Shown here one piece after another: positions 17,786 to 28,695 of a stretch of DNA of 64,000 bases. Where the stretch lies: NCBI GenBank assembly GCA_964568855.1, contig CAZMSD010000018.1:1-64000 (forward strand), in the 5' to 3' direction. The notes under the pieces were generated by a model. The model saw only the letters and a list, made by a program, of their open reading frames with translations. It made no database searches and was not told the DNA's origin. Both the position numbers and the translations under genes were made by a program. The first letter of the stretch is position 1; every line of letters starts with the position of its first letter. This DNA comes from CAZMSD01 sp964568855 (GTDB taxonomy: Bacteria > CAIWAD01).

Positions 17786-18973
17786 ATGGGATTCGCGCTG
17801 TTCCTGCTGATCGTCAGCGGTATACTGCTGGCCTTCTACGGGTATATCAGCACGAGGCTCGTGGCGGACCTGGGCCTGAGCGGCGTAATCTCCGCGGCGC
17901 TGTGGCTGCTCTCCGGTCTGCTGGCAATGGCGCCCGCGGTTTCGATCCTGCTCAGGAACCTCAATCGCTGGGAGCGCTGCTCGGAGATCCTGGCCTGGGC
18001 GGGTTACCTCGGCCTGGGCTTCGTTTCCCTGGCGGCCACCCTGCTGCTCCTGCGGGACCTAGCCTGGCTGCTGGTCAAAGGACTGCAGCTGGCCATGGAT
18101 TCGCTCGGGCAGCGCTTCTCCCCGGCGAGCGAGCTGCTTGCCCGGCGGCATTTCCTGTTTAAATCCTCCACCCTGGGCCTGACGGGCCTGGCGGCCCTGC
18201 TCGCGACCCGCGGATTCCGGCAGGCCCGCCGGATTCCCGAAGTGGTCCGGGTGCGGGTGCCCATCGCGGGCCTTCCGCCGGAGCTGGCCGGGCTGCGCAT
18301 CGCCCAGATCTCGGACATCCACGCGGGACCGACCGTCAAGCAGGCCTTCGTCCGGTCAGTGGTGGAGGAAGTCAACGGCCTGCGGCCGGACCTGGTGGCC
18401 TTCACCGGCGACCTGGCGGACGGAAGCGTGTCTCACGTGATGGGGGAGGTCGACGCGCTCAGGCTGCTGGAAGCGCCGCTGGGCAGGTTTTTCGTCACCG
18501 GCAACCACGAGTATTACAGCGGTGTACTGGGCTGGATCGCCGTGATCGAGCGGCTGGGCTTCACCGTGCTGAACAACGAGTACCGGGTTGTGACACACAA
18601 CGGCGCAGCGCTCCTGGTGGCGGGCGTCACCGACATCGACGCGGGCCGCTTCATCCCTTCCCACGCCTCCGATCCCCGAAAGGCCCTGGAGGGGGCGCCG
18701 GAGGTTTCAACCAGACTCCTGCTGGCCCACCAGCCCAACAGTATCCACGGGGCCGCCCGGGCGGGCTTCGACCTTCAGCTTTCGGGGCACACCCACGGCG
18801 GGCAGTTCTTTCCCTGGAACTACGCGGCGGCCGGCGTCAACGCCTACCTCAAGGGCCTGCACCTGCACGAGGGAACCTGGATCTACGTCAACCGGGGCAC
18901 CGGCTACTGGGGTCCGCCCCTGCGCCTGGGCGACCCGGGAGAGATCACGCTGATCGAACTTGCCGGCTCTTAG
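17786..18973 (+). CDS. membrane-anchored metallophosphoesterase
   Basis: 395 aa. Three to four N-terminal membrane helices (about 1-105) precede a calcineurin-like phosphoesterase domain with the dimetal motifs DIHAGP, GDLADG, GNHEYY and GHTHGGQF. This matches the YkuE/YaeI family, some members of which cleave lipid pyrophosphates or phosphodiesters at the membrane. The exact substrate is unknown. It is a single plus-strand gene convergent with guaB, 16 bp apart. Confidence 0.9.
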   Translation: MGFALFLLIVSGILLAFYGYISTRLVADLGLSGVISAALWLLSGLLAMAPAVSILLRNLNRWERCSEILAWAGYLGLGFVSLAATLLLLRDLAWLLVKGLQLAMDSLGQRFSPASELLARRHFLFKSSTLGLTGLAALLATRGFRQARRIPEVVRVRVPIAGLPPELAGLRIAQISDIHAGPTVKQAFVRSVVEEVNGLRPDLVAFTGDLADGSVSHVMGEVDALRLLEAPLGRFFVTGNHEYYSGVLGWIAVIERLGFTVLNNEYRVVTHNGAALLVAGVTDIDAGRFIPSHASDPRKALEGAPEVSTRLLLAHQPNSIHGAARAGFDLQLSGHTHGGQFFPWNYAAAGVNAYLKGLHLHEGTWIYVNRGTGYWGPPLRLGDPGEITLIELAGS

Positions 18974-18989
18974 GAGCCGACGGACGGAA

Positions 18990-20450
18990 TCAGTTCGTCC
19001 AGTAGTTGGGGCTTTCCTTGGTCACCACCACGTCGTGCGGGTGGCTTTCCCTCAAGCCGGCGGGTGTGATTTCCAGGAAGCGCGTACGCTCGCGGAAATC
19101 GTTGATGCGCGAGCAGCCGCAATAGCCCATGGCTGAACGCAGCCCGCCCACGAGCTGGTAGACCACGCCGGCCAGGGCGCCCTTGAAGGCCACCCGGCCC
19201 TCGATCCCCTCGGGCACCAGCTTGTCCGCTTCCCCGACGCCGCCCTGGAAGTAGCGGTCGCTGCTGCCTCGCCTCATCGCCCCCAGGCTGCCCATGCCGC
19301 GGTAGACCTTGAAACTGCGCCCCTCGTAGAGCACCAGCTCGCCCGGACTTTCCTCGCAGCCGGCCAGCAGCGATCCAAGCATCACCGATTCCGCCCCGGC
19401 GGCCATCGCCTTGGCCAGGTCGCCGCTATACTTGACGCCTCCGTCGGCGATCAGGGGCAGGTCGTGCAGGCGCGCCTCGGCGGCGCAGTCCATGACGGCC
19501 GTGATCTGGGGCACCCCGACCCCCGCCACCACGCGCGTGGTGCAGATGGACCCTGGGCCGATGCCCACCTTGACCGCGTCGGCGCCGCACTCGGCCAGCG
19601 CGCGGACCGCTTCGGCGGTGCCCACGTTGCCGGCGACCACCTCCACTTCGGGGTAGCTGCGCTTGACCTCGCGGACCATCTGCAACACGCCCGCGCTGTG
19701 GCCGTGGGCCGTGTCCACGCAGAGCACGTCCACGCCCGCCGCTACCAGGAGTTCCGTGCGCGCGAGGTTCTCGGGACCGACGCCCACCGCCGCGCCCGCC
19801 AGCAGGCGGCCATGATCGTCCTTGGCCGCCTGGGGGTAGGTCTTCTTCTTCTGGATGTCCTTGACCGTGATCAGGCCGGCCAGTTCTCCGTTCTCCCGTG
19901 TCACAAGCAGTTTCTCGATCTTGTGCTCCTGGAGAATCCGCTCGGCCTCCTCGAGCGTGGTTCCCTCGGGGGCGCAGACCAGGTCGCGGTGCGTCATCAC
20001 CTGCGCGATGGGGCGCTCCAGGTCTTCGAGGAAGCGCAGGTCGCGGTTGGTCAGGATCCCCACCAGCTTGCCCTCGTCCACCACGGGAATGCCGCTGATG
20101 TGATACTTCGCCATCACGCCCATCGCCTCGCGGACGCTGCGGTCGGAAGAGAGTGTAACCGGATCGCGGATCATGCCCGACTCCGAGCGCTTGACCCGGT
20201 CCACCTCGGCCGCCTGGGCGCCGGGATCCAGGTTCTTGTGAATGATGCCCACCCCGCCCTCCCGGGCCATGGCGATGGCCATCTCCGACTCGGTCACCGT
20301 ATCCATGGCCGCGCTGAGGATCGGGATCTTCAGGTGGATCCTGCGCGTCAGGCGGGTTTCCAGTTCCACCTGCGCCGGCAGCACCGCCGACTCGCCGGGA
20401 ACCAGCAATACGTCGTCGAAGGTCAAACCCCTGCCGATGATTTTGCTCAT
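18990..20450 (-). CDS. guaB: IMP dehydrogenase
   Basis: 486 aa. It oxidises IMP to XMP with NAD, the first committed step to GMP. The barrel is split by two CBS domains (about 95-205). The catalytic loop GIGPGSICTTR carries the nucleophilic Cys. The flap region with GYCGCSRIND lies at the end. It is separated from upstream lepB by a terminator. Confidence 0.97.
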   Translation of the reverse strand: MSKIIGRGLTFDDVLLVPGESAVLPAQVELETRLTRRIHLKIPILSAAMDTVTESEMAIAMAREGGVGIIHKNLDPGAQAAEVDRVKRSESGMIRDPVTLSSDRSVREAMGVMAKYHISGIPVVDEGKLVGILTNRDLRFLEDLERPIAQVMTHRDLVCAPEGTTLEEAERILQEHKIEKLLVTRENGELAGLITVKDIQKKKTYPQAAKDDHGRLLAGAAVGVGPENLARTELLVAAGVDVLCVDTAHGHSAGVLQMVREVKRSYPEVEVVAGNVGTAEAVRALAECGADAVKVGIGPGSICTTRVVAGVGVPQITAVMDCAAEARLHDLPLIADGGVKYSGDLAKAMAAGAESVMLGSLLAGCEESPGELVLYEGRSFKVYRGMGSLGAMRRGSSDRYFQGGVGEADKLVPEGIEGRVAFKGALAGVVYQLVGGLRSAMGYCGCSRINDFRERTRFLEITPAGLRESHPHDVVVTKESPNYWTN

Positions 20451-20483
20451 GCGCTTCCTCCCCGGGCTCCAGCCCTAATGAAA

Positions 20484-20503
20484 ACGCCGTGCGGACACGG
20501 CGT
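20484..20503 (-). terminator. intrinsic terminator after lepB
   Basis: Eight-base perfect stem ACGCCGTG / CACGGCGT with a 4-nt loop, followed on the minus strand by TTTCATT. It ends the lepA-lepB transcript before guaB. Confidence 0.75.
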
Positions 20504-20518
20504 TGTATTGCATAGTGA

Positions 20519-21352
20519 TCAGTTTATCAGGTTCAACAGCCGCTGCCAGCGGATCACCTGCCAGAACTCCTCGCTCATTTTTCGCTTGTCGAAGGAAAAG
20601 TAAATCATCCAGGCCTTACCCACGATGTTCTCGCGCGGCAAAAAGCCCCAGTAGCGGCTGTCGGCGCTGTTGTCCCGGTTGTCGCCCATCATGAAGAACT
20701 GGTCCTCGGGCACTTTGACGGGACCGTAATTGTCCTTGTTCCAGCCCTTGCCGCGCGGCCAGATGTGCGGATCGGAATAGCCGGAGGGCTGGATCGCGCG
20801 CTGCATGAACTGCTGCCCCGGGTAGGGCACGAACTCATCGCCGTCCACGTAGACGACCTTGTCGCGGATCTCCAGCGACTGACCCGGGCCCGCGACGATG
20901 CGCTTGATGTAGTTGATGGCGGGATCGGCCGGGTACTTGAAGACCACGATATCCCCGGGTCCGGGATCGTCGAAGGCCGGCAACTGAAGGTGGGGCACGT
21001 CGAAACCGTAGCGCGTGAAGGGAATCCCGATCCAGTCCGGCGTTTTCACCCCGTAGACGAACTTGTTCACCAAGAGGAAATCCCCCACCAGCAGCGTCTT
21101 CTCCATCGACCCGGTGGGAATGCGGTAGGCCTCGGCCACCATGGCGCGGAAGAAGAACAGGAAGACGGCCAGCGAGCCGATGAATTTCACCCAGTAGAGC
21201 AGGGCTCCGTCCCGGGCGCGTTTCTGCTGTTCGCGCCGGCGCCGGCGCTCTTTGCGCTCATTACGCCACCTGCGGTAGACGGGCGGCTGCAGGGGATTAT
21301 CCAGGAAGAGGTAAAAGAGTGCCGCCACCAGGATCAACAGGGTCCAGTTCAT
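20519..21352 (-). CDS. lepB: signal peptidase I
   Basis: 277 aa. It cleaves signal peptides on the outer face of the inner membrane. Two N-terminal hydrophobic segments are separated by a very basic cytoplasmic stretch (KERRRRREQQKRARDG). The catalytic Ser is in PTGSMEKTL and the general-base Lys in INYIKRIV. The box E region MGDNRDNSADSRYWG is intact. It is encoded 10 bp after lepA. Confidence 0.96.
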   Translation of the reverse strand: MNWTLLILVAALFYLFLDNPLQPPVYRRWRNERKERRRRREQQKRARDGALLYWVKFIGSLAVFLFFFRAMVAEAYRIPTGSMEKTLLVGDFLLVNKFVYGVKTPDWIGIPFTRYGFDVPHLQLPAFDDPGPGDIVVFKYPADPAINYIKRIVAGPGQSLEIRDKVVYVDGDEFVPYPGQQFMQRAIQPSGYSDPHIWPRGKGWNKDNYGPVKVPEDQFFMMGDNRDNSADSRYWGFLPRENIVGKAWMIYFSFDKRKMSEEFWQVIRWQRLLNLIN

Positions 21353-21362
21353 CCGTCCTCTC

Positions 21363-23159
<1,797 letters not shown>

Positions 23160-23287
23160 TCCCCGATCCTCCGTAATACAACGGCCCTGAAAAACTGCGT
23201 GCACTGGCTCGCAGGGCGAATCAGTGCACTGGGACGGTTCCCGCGGAATTCCCGCCGGCAACGGTTGTCAGGAAACCGGGCGGCCGC

Positions 23288-23845
23288 CTAGACGGCCATA
23301 ATGTCCGTTTCCTTCGACTTGAGCAGTTCGTCGATCTGCTTGGTATGCTCGTCGGTCAGCTCCTGCACGTCTTTCATTGCGCGACGTTCCTCGTCCTCGG
23401 AGATGTCCGACTCCTTGAGAGCCTTTTTCAAGTGGTCGTTGGCGTCGCGGCGCACGTTGCGCACTGCCACCTTGCCCTCCTCCGCCAGGCGGTGCACCTG
23501 CTTGACCAGCTCCAGCCGCCGTTCTTCGCTGAGCTCCGGCAGGGGCACCCGGACCACCACGCCGTCGTTTGAGGGATTGAGCCCCAGGTCTGCCGTGAGA
23601 ATCGCCTTCTCGATGGGGCCGAGCATGTTCTTCTCCCAGGGCTGAACCACGATCATCCGCGGTTCGGGACAGGACAGGCTCGAAATCTGGTTCAGCGGAA
23701 CCTGCTGACCGTAATACTCCACTCGCACGTGATCGAGGATGGACGTGGTGGCCTTGCCGGCCCGCACGGCGGCGAAGCTGTTCTTCACTTCCTCAATGGC
23801 GCGGTCCATGTGATGCGTCGTCTTCTCGAGGATCTCCCGGATCAT
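23288..23845 (-). CDS. frr: ribosome recycling factor
   Basis: 185 aa. It splits post-termination 70S ribosomes with EF-G. The full RRF fold is present: KNSFAAVRAGKAT, PLNQISS, VQPWEKNM, and NVRRDANDHLKK. ATG 23845 fits the family start. The first 53 bp overlap the 3' end of pyrH in another frame, an unusually long overlap that implies coupling. Confidence 0.95.
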   Translation of the reverse strand: MIREILEKTTHHMDRAIEEVKNSFAAVRAGKATTSILDHVRVEYYGQQVPLNQISSLSCPEPRMIVVQPWEKNMLGPIEKAILTADLGLNPSNDGVVVRVPLPELSEERRLELVKQVHRLAEEGKVAVRNVRRDANDHLKKALKESDISEDEERRAMKDVQELTDEHTKQIDELLKSKETDIMAV

Positions 23846-24569
23846 CGTCCTGTTCCCCAATTATCACCGTGCCCAGCGGTTCACCCAGGATCAGCCGTTT
23901 CAGGTTCCCCGCCCGTTTCATGTTGTAGACGCGCAGGGGCATGTCGTTGTCCATGCAGAGGCTGACGGCGGTGCTGTCCATCACGCGCAACTGGCGCGAT
24001 AGAACTTCAAAGTAGGTCAATTTCTCGAAAAATTCCGCCGACTCGTCGATCATCGGATCGGCGCTGTAGACGCCGTCCACCTTGGTGCCCTTGATGATCA
24101 CGTCGGCCCTGATCTCGCTGGCGCGCAACACGGCGGCCGTGTCCGTCGAGAAGTAGGGATTGCCCGTCCCGGCCGCGAAGATCACCAGCCGGCCCTTTTC
24201 GAGGTGGCGCAGGGCTCGCCGGACGATGAAGGGTTCCGTGCAGCGCGTGATGGTCATCGCGCTCTGGATCCGGGTGGGCATGCCGGCCGCCTCCAGGGCC
24301 TGCTGCATGGCCATGGCGTTGATCACCGTGGCCAGCATGCCCATGTAGTCGGCGGTGGTGCGGTCCATGCCGTTGGCCGCCGCGGAAAGCCCGCGGAAGA
24401 TGTTGCCCCCGCCGAGCACCAGGCCAACCTGGACGCCCAGCGCGTGGACGCTGCCGACCTCCTCGGCGATCCACTCCAGGGTCTGCTGGTCGATGCCGTG
24501 GCCCCGGTCGCCGGCCAGGGCCTCGCCCGACAGCTTGAGCAGGATCCGGCGGTAAATGGCTTCGCTCAT
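23793..24569 (-). CDS. pyrH: UMP kinase
   Basis: 258 aa. It phosphorylates UMP to UDP with ATP. The amino-acid kinase fold shows LLKLSGEAL, VLGGGNIFRG, DRTTADYMGMLAT, and GTGNPYFSTDTAA. ATG 24569 is preceded by GAGGCGG. The C-terminus has a ~20-residue acidic tail that runs into the start of frr. The operon order tsf-pyrH-frr is classical. Confidence 0.96.
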   Translation of the reverse strand: MSEAIYRRILLKLSGEALAGDRGHGIDQQTLEWIAEEVGSVHALGVQVGLVLGGGNIFRGLSAAANGMDRTTADYMGMLATVINAMAMQQALEAAGMPTRIQSAMTITRCTEPFIVRRALRHLEKGRLVIFAAGTGNPYFSTDTAAVLRASEIRADVIIKGTKVDGVYSADPMIDESAEFFEKLTYFEVLSRQLRVMDSTAVSLCMDNDMPLRVYNMKRAGNLKRLILGEPLGTVIIGEQDDDPGDPREDDASHGPRH

Positions 24570-24632
24570 GTTCCGCCTCGTCAGGGATGCGCCGGAGGTG
24601 CCTCGCGTGTGACACACCGACGGCAGTAAAAT

Positions 24633-24651
24633 GCCCGCCGGAGGGGCGGGC
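24633..24651 (-). terminator. hairpin between tsf and pyrH
   Basis: GCCCGCC / GGGCGGGC stem, followed on the minus strand by ATTTTA. It could reduce transcription from the rpsB-tsf unit into pyrH-frr (attenuation). Confidence 0.55.
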
Positions 24652-24659
24652 TGCATAAT

Positions 24660-25544
24660 TTATTCGCCGATCACGTAGGCTTCGAAGCCCTCGACGACGA
24701 TCCGGTCGTCGTGGTTCTTGGCGATCGCGTTCACGTGCTCCTGGACCTTGACCTTCTCTTCCTTGACAAAGGACTGCTCCATCAGGGTCGCCTCCGAGTA
24801 GAACTTGTTCAGCTTCCCCTGGGCGATCTTGTCCAGGATCTTTTCGGGCTTGCCCTCGTTGCGGGCCTGCTCGCGGTAGATTTCCAGCTCGCGCTCGATG
24901 TCGCCCTCGTCCAGGCCTTCGCGGTCCACCGCGCGCGGTGTGTAAGCCACGATCTGCAGGGCCAGGTCGTTGATCAGCTCGCCGAACTCGTCGGCCTGCG
25001 CCGTTTCCGGCCTGCCGCAGGTGGCGGCGATCAGCACGCCGTGCTTGTCGCCGTGATGGATGTATGAGTGCACGCGACCTTGGGCGTCATCCGGCAGATG
25101 CATGGAGCTGAAACGTCTGACACCCATCTTCTCGCCCAGCTTGGCCGTCATCTCGCTTAACGCGTCCCTCAGCGTGACCTGCTCGTCGGCCACCGAGGGC
25201 AGCGCCAGCAGGGATTCCACGTCGGCGGGCCGGTGTTCGAAAACCCGGCGGGCGCAGTCGGCGGCGAAGCGCCGGAAATCCTCGGTTCCGGCGACGAAGT
25301 CGGTCTCCGCGTTGAGTTCCAGGATCGCACCGCCCCGACCGTCTTCCTGCAGGTGGGTCACGATCCGGCCTTCCTTGGCCTCGCGCCCGGCGCGTTTCTC
25401 GGCCGTCTTCAGACCCTTCTTGCGCAGGTAGTCCACCGCGGATTCGATTTCCCCGCCTGCTTCCTCGAGCGCCTTCTTACAATCCATCATTCCTGCGCCG
25501 GTCATCTTGCGCAGTTTCATGACTTCCTGAGCGGATATGGACAT
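24660..25544 (-). CDS. tsf: elongation factor Ts
   Basis: 294 aa. It is the nucleotide exchange factor of EF-Tu. The N-terminal UBA-like region holds the family signature LRKMTGAGMMDCKKAL; TDF(V/A) motif ETDFVAG and core domains follow. It lies directly downstream of rpsB (36 bp), the normal bacterial arrangement. Confidence 0.96.
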   Translation of the reverse strand: MSISAQEVMKLRKMTGAGMMDCKKALEEAGGEIESAVDYLRKKGLKTAEKRAGREAKEGRIVTHLQEDGRGGAILELNAETDFVAGTEDFRRFAADCARRVFEHRPADVESLLALPSVADEQVTLRDALSEMTAKLGEKMGVRRFSSMHLPDDAQGRVHSYIHHGDKHGVLIAATCGRPETAQADEFGELINDLALQIVAYTPRAVDREGLDEGDIERELEIYREQARNEGKPEKILDKIAQGKLNKFYSEATLMEQSFVKEEKVKVQEHVNAIAKNHDDRIVVEGFEAYVIGE

Positions 25545-25580
25545 GTGGATCGATCTCCCGGTTCAGCTAGTGTTCGCGCG

Positions 25581-26561
25581 CTACTGCTTCCCTTCACCGG
25601 CTGGCGCATCCTGAGCTTCCGCCTCAGACTTCTTCTCGGTCGCCGCGGCTTCGGCCGCTCCGGCCTTGTCATCCGTCGCAGCGGCGCTTTTCTTATCGGC
25701 CTTTTCACTCGCGGGCTGTTCCGCCGCTTCCTGCTTCTTGCCTCCCCGGCTTCTGGGCTTGCCCGAATCGGTGGGTCTGGCCACCTTGGCTTCGCTGCGG
25801 CGGCGCCGTCGGCGCGGAGCCGGCTTCTCCTCAGCTTCGGGTGCGGCCTGCTCGCCCTCGACGCCGAAGCCGTCCTTGCGCAGCATCCGCGCTTCGTCCA
25901 CGGCATCGGCGATGCTCTTCGTGATCACGGCGATGGACTTGAAGGCGTCGTCGTTGGCGGGTATCACGAAGTCCACCAGGTCCGGGTCGGAATTCGTATC
26001 ACAAATCGCGAAGACCGGTATGCCCAGCTTGCGCGCCTCGTTGACGGCGATGTCCTCGCGGATGGTGTCCACGACGTAGACGGCCGCGGGCAGCCGCTTC
26101 ATGTTGCGCACCCCGCCCAGGGTCTTCACCAGTTTCTCCTTGGCGCGGCTGATGGACAGGATCTCCTTCTTCGAGATGCGCTCGTAGGTTCCGTCGGTAG
26201 CCTTGGCCTCGAGCTGCTCCAGCGTGCGCACGGAGTTACGGATGGTGCGGAAGTTGGTCAGCATGCCGCCCAGCCAACGGTTGTTGACGTAGTGCATACT
26301 GCAGCGTTCCGCCTCCTCCACCATCACGGAGCGGGCCTGCTCTTTGGTGCCTACGAAGAGCACGTCGCCGCCATCGGCCACGATCTTGCCGATCCGGTTG
26401 GTGGCCTCCTCGATCAGCACGGTGGTTTTCTTCAGGTCGAAGACATGGACTCCGTTCTTCTCCATGAAGATGTAGGGTTTCATTTTGGGGTTCCAGCGAC
26501 GGGTGAGGTGCCCGAAGTGGGCGCCGGCCAGCAGCAACTGCTGAATGGTCACGTGGGGCAT
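25581..26561 (-). CDS. rpsB: 30S ribosomal protein S2 with long C-terminal extension
   Basis: 326 aa against about 240 in E. coli. Residues 1-235 are a complete S2 (AGAHFGHLTRRWNPKM, NNRWLGGMLTN, IPVFAICDTNSDPD). The last ~85 residues are a low-complexity Arg/Lys then Ala/Glu/Lys-rich tail. Such extensions occur in several phyla and have no assigned function. Confidence 0.96.
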   Translation of the reverse strand: MPHVTIQQLLLAGAHFGHLTRRWNPKMKPYIFMEKNGVHVFDLKKTTVLIEEATNRIGKIVADGGDVLFVGTKEQARSVMVEEAERCSMHYVNNRWLGGMLTNFRTIRNSVRTLEQLEAKATDGTYERISKKEILSISRAKEKLVKTLGGVRNMKRLPAAVYVVDTIREDIAVNEARKLGIPVFAICDTNSDPDLVDFVIPANDDAFKSIAVITKSIADAVDEARMLRKDGFGVEGEQAAPEAEEKPAPRRRRRRSEAKVARPTDSGKPRSRGGKKQEAAEQPASEKADKKSAAATDDKAGAAEAAATEKKSEAEAQDAPAGEGKQ

Positions 26562-26737
26562 GAAGACTCCTGACTTGGTTATACCTCCACGCCCTTCCAG
26601 CCCCTCGGGAATCCCCGCGACAGTAAGTCCGCTGAGACACCACCCTCGGGATCCAGGCGTGTGCGTTTACATCGATGCGTCGACGAAAATCGCCGGCGGG
26701 GAGTCGAGGACCGCTCCTCGACGGCCGCGCATCCTCT
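26562..26737 (-). promoter_or_regulatory. leader region of the rpsB-tsf unit
   Basis: Between the rpsI terminator and the rpsB ATG. It contains a perfect 8-bp hairpin GTCGAGGA-CCGC-TCCTCGAC at 26703-26722. I could not identify a convincing promoter. A structured leader controlling S2 synthesis is possible, as known for rpsB in other bacteria. Confidence 0.3.
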
Positions 26738-26767
26738 CGAAAAGAAGGCTGCCGGTTTCGACAGCCT
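26738..26767 (-). terminator. intrinsic terminator of rplM-rpsI
   Basis: On the minus strand AGGCTG and CAGCCT arms enclose a 10-nt loop that can pair further (CG-AAAC-CG), followed by TCTTTTC. Confidence 0.75.
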
Positions 26768-26797
26768 GGAAAAACTCGGAAGGCACCTGAGAGCGCA

Positions 26798-27199
26798 TCA
26801 GCGCTTGCTGAACTGGAAGCGCTTGCGGGCGCCCGGCTGTCCGTACTTTTTCCGCTCGACCATCCGGGAGTCCCGCGTGAGAAACCCCGACTTGCGCAGC
26901 GTAGGGCGCAGGCTCTCGTCCATCTCTACCATCGCCCGGCTCAAGCCCAGTCGCAGCGCACCGGCCTGTCCGGTCAGCCCGCCGCCGCTTACCGAAGCCC
27001 GGATGTCCAGGCGGCCCAGCATGTCCACGGTCACCAGCGGCTGCTCCACCACCATTTTCAAGGTCTCGCGCTTGAAGTGCCCCAGCAGGTCCTTCCCGTT
27101 GACCTTTACCTCGCCCTTGCCCGGTTCGATCCAGACGCGGGCCACGGAAGTCTTGCGGCGACCGGTGGCATAAAAGGACTTGACGCTCTTGGTGACCAT
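26798..27199 (-). CDS. rpsI: 30S ribosomal protein S9
   Basis: 133 aa, normal length. FYATGRRKTSVARVW at the start, GGGLTGQAGALRLG in the middle and the basic C-terminal tail ending KRFQFSKR that reaches the P site. It follows rplM directly with no intergenic base, the canonical L13-S9 pair. Confidence 0.97.
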   Translation of the reverse strand: MVTKSVKSFYATGRRKTSVARVWIEPGKGEVKVNGKDLLGHFKRETLKMVVEQPLVTVDMLGRLDIRASVSGGGLTGQAGALRLGLSRAMVEMDESLRPTLRKSGFLTRDSRMVERKKYGQPGARKRFQFSKR

Positions 27200-27628
27200 C
27201 TAGAACCTCAACTCTTCGGGCTGCTGCGCGGCGTGCGGATGTTCGCTTCCGGCATAGACTTTCAACTTCTTGATCATCCGGCGGCCCAGGCTGTTGTGAG
27301 GCAGCATGCCCTTGACGGCATGCTCGATGACGAAGGCCGGATTCCGATCCATTTCCATCTTGAAGGTGGTAGTGCGGGCCCCGCCGGTGTAGCCGGTGTG
27401 GCGGAAGTAGGTTTTCTGCTCGGTCTTGTTGCCCGTGAGACGGACCTGCCCCGCGTTGATCACGATGACGAAGTCGCCAGTATCGAGGTGCGGGCTGTAG
27501 ATGGGCTTGTGCTTGCCGCGCAGCACCTGGGCGATGTTCGAAGTCAGCCGGCCCAGAATCTGGCCGGCGGCGTCCACGACGAACCACTTGCGCTCGATGT
27601 CACCGGGTTTGACGGTGTAGGTCTTCAC
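27200..27628 (-). CDS. rplM: 50S ribosomal protein L13
   Basis: 142 aa, identical in length to E. coli L13. KWFVVDAAGQILGRLTS, and GMLPHNSLGRRMIKKLKVY are family signatures. The start is GTG 27628, preceded by CAGGAG at 7 nt. Longer open sequence upstream overlaps the promoter and is not L13. Confidence 0.96.
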   Translation of the reverse strand: MKTYTVKPGDIERKWFVVDAAGQILGRLTSNIAQVLRGKHKPIYSPHLDTGDFVIVINAGQVRLTGNKTEQKTYFRHTGYTGGARTTTFKMEMDRNPAFVIEHAVKGMLPHNSLGRRMIKKLKVYAGSEHPHAAQQPEELRF

Positions 27629-27659
27629 AGTCCAGCTCCTGAAAATTCGCAAGACTACG

Positions 27660-27688
27660 AAGATAGTCTCTGCCTGGGCCAGAGTCAA
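27660..27688 (-). promoter_or_regulatory. sigma70-type promoter of rplM-rpsI
   Basis: TTGACT, exactly 17 bp, TATCTT on the minus strand. The start is expected near 27653, about 25 nt before the GTG. The 27689-27865 stretch further upstream shows nothing I can name. Confidence 0.7.
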
Positions 27689-27865
27689 GCAATCCGGGAC
27701 TCGAGCGCCCGCGTTCATGCCTTGAAATCCTGATGAGACGCTTTACGATTTTCAAGATATAGGTGGATTCCCGGCGAGTATTTCGTGGCTTCGGCACTCT
27801 GGTAAGCTTTCGAGAGAATCACCCGGGGATTAGACACATTCAGGGGAAGCTCGATACGGGAGTGT

Positions 27866-28684
27866 CTACCAAACCAGCTCGAAACCGGCCTTCGGGGCGA
27901 AGAGGCCGTTCGTGTCCAGGCCTCCCTGCACGAACAGGTTGAGGCGGTCCCAGAGATCCACGTCCAGTTCGAATCCTGCGGCGAGAGCCTGACTGCCCCC
28001 CTCGAGGTTCGAGAGGCGGGTGTTACCGAAGGATTCGAGGAACAGACTGAGGTTTTCTCCAAGGCTGAGATCGAGGGCCAGGGTGTAGGTCCAGACATCG
28101 TGCAGTATTTCCCAGCGCTCGGCTTCCTCCGCTTCCGCAGCGCCACCACCGGCGCCCCCGCCCTCTTCCGCGGGAGGAGGGTCCTCGAGGCCGACGGAAA
28201 CGTACTCGAGCTCCAGGTTGAGGTCCAGGTCATCGAACTCGTTGCCGATCACCAGCAGCGCCGAGAAGTCCGATTCGCCGGTTCCCAGGTCGGGGCTGGC
28301 GGCGGTGGGCAGCTTGACCTTGCCGCCCAGCAAAAGCGCCGGGCGGATTCCCCGGGCGGGCAGGAGCAGCATGTTCAAGCTGAACTCCGTGTCCCCCAGG
28401 CCCATGACGGTCGGAGCGCCATCCCCCGGAAGGCTCCACTCGCGCAGCACGGGTTCCAGCAGCAGGCTCAGGCGCGGGAAGAACTCGGGCGTGTACTGCA
28501 GGGCCGACTCGAGCGCCAGCGTCCTGTCCCCGCCGTCCCGCTCCACCTGGATGGCCGTTTCCAGGATCAACTCGCCGCCTTCTTTCGGCGCAGCCTTGGC
28601 GGCGTCGCGCGCCAGATCCGCCCGGGCGAGGCTACAGGCCAGCAGCAGGACCAGGGCGGCCGGAACAGAGGTTCCGACATTCAT
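27866..28684 (-). CDS. predicted outer-membrane barrel protein
   Basis: 272 aa. A signal peptide (AALVLLLACSLARA) precedes a repeated amphipathic-strand pattern typical of transporter-like beta-barrels (LSLLLEPVLREW, PALLLGGKVKLP, DLNLELEYVSVG, FVQGGLDTNGLF, ending in FELVW). It resembles the MetA-pathway-of-phenol-degradation/DUF3187-type barrels in layout. A Gly/Glu-rich loop (EEGGGAGGGAAEAEEAE) is probably extracellular. It is 11 bp after the C10 protease, so probably co-transcribed. Confidence 0.65.
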   Translation of the reverse strand: MNVGTSVPAALVLLLACSLARADLARDAAKAAPKEGGELILETAIQVERDGGDRTLALESALQYTPEFFPRLSLLLEPVLREWSLPGDGAPTVMGLGDTEFSLNMLLLPARGIRPALLLGGKVKLPTAASPDLGTGESDFSALLVIGNEFDDLDLNLELEYVSVGLEDPPPAEEGGGAGGGAAEAEEAERWEILHDVWTYTLALDLSLGENLSLFLESFGNTRLSNLEGGSQALAAGFELDVDLWDRLNLFVQGGLDTNGLFAPKAGFELVW

Positions 28685-28695
28685 GCCGTTCCTCC

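Noticed and set aside
27715..28233. Second open frame overlapping the outer-membrane protein gene
   Set aside because: Ser/Arg-rich shadow translation of the true gene with no signal peptide or domain.
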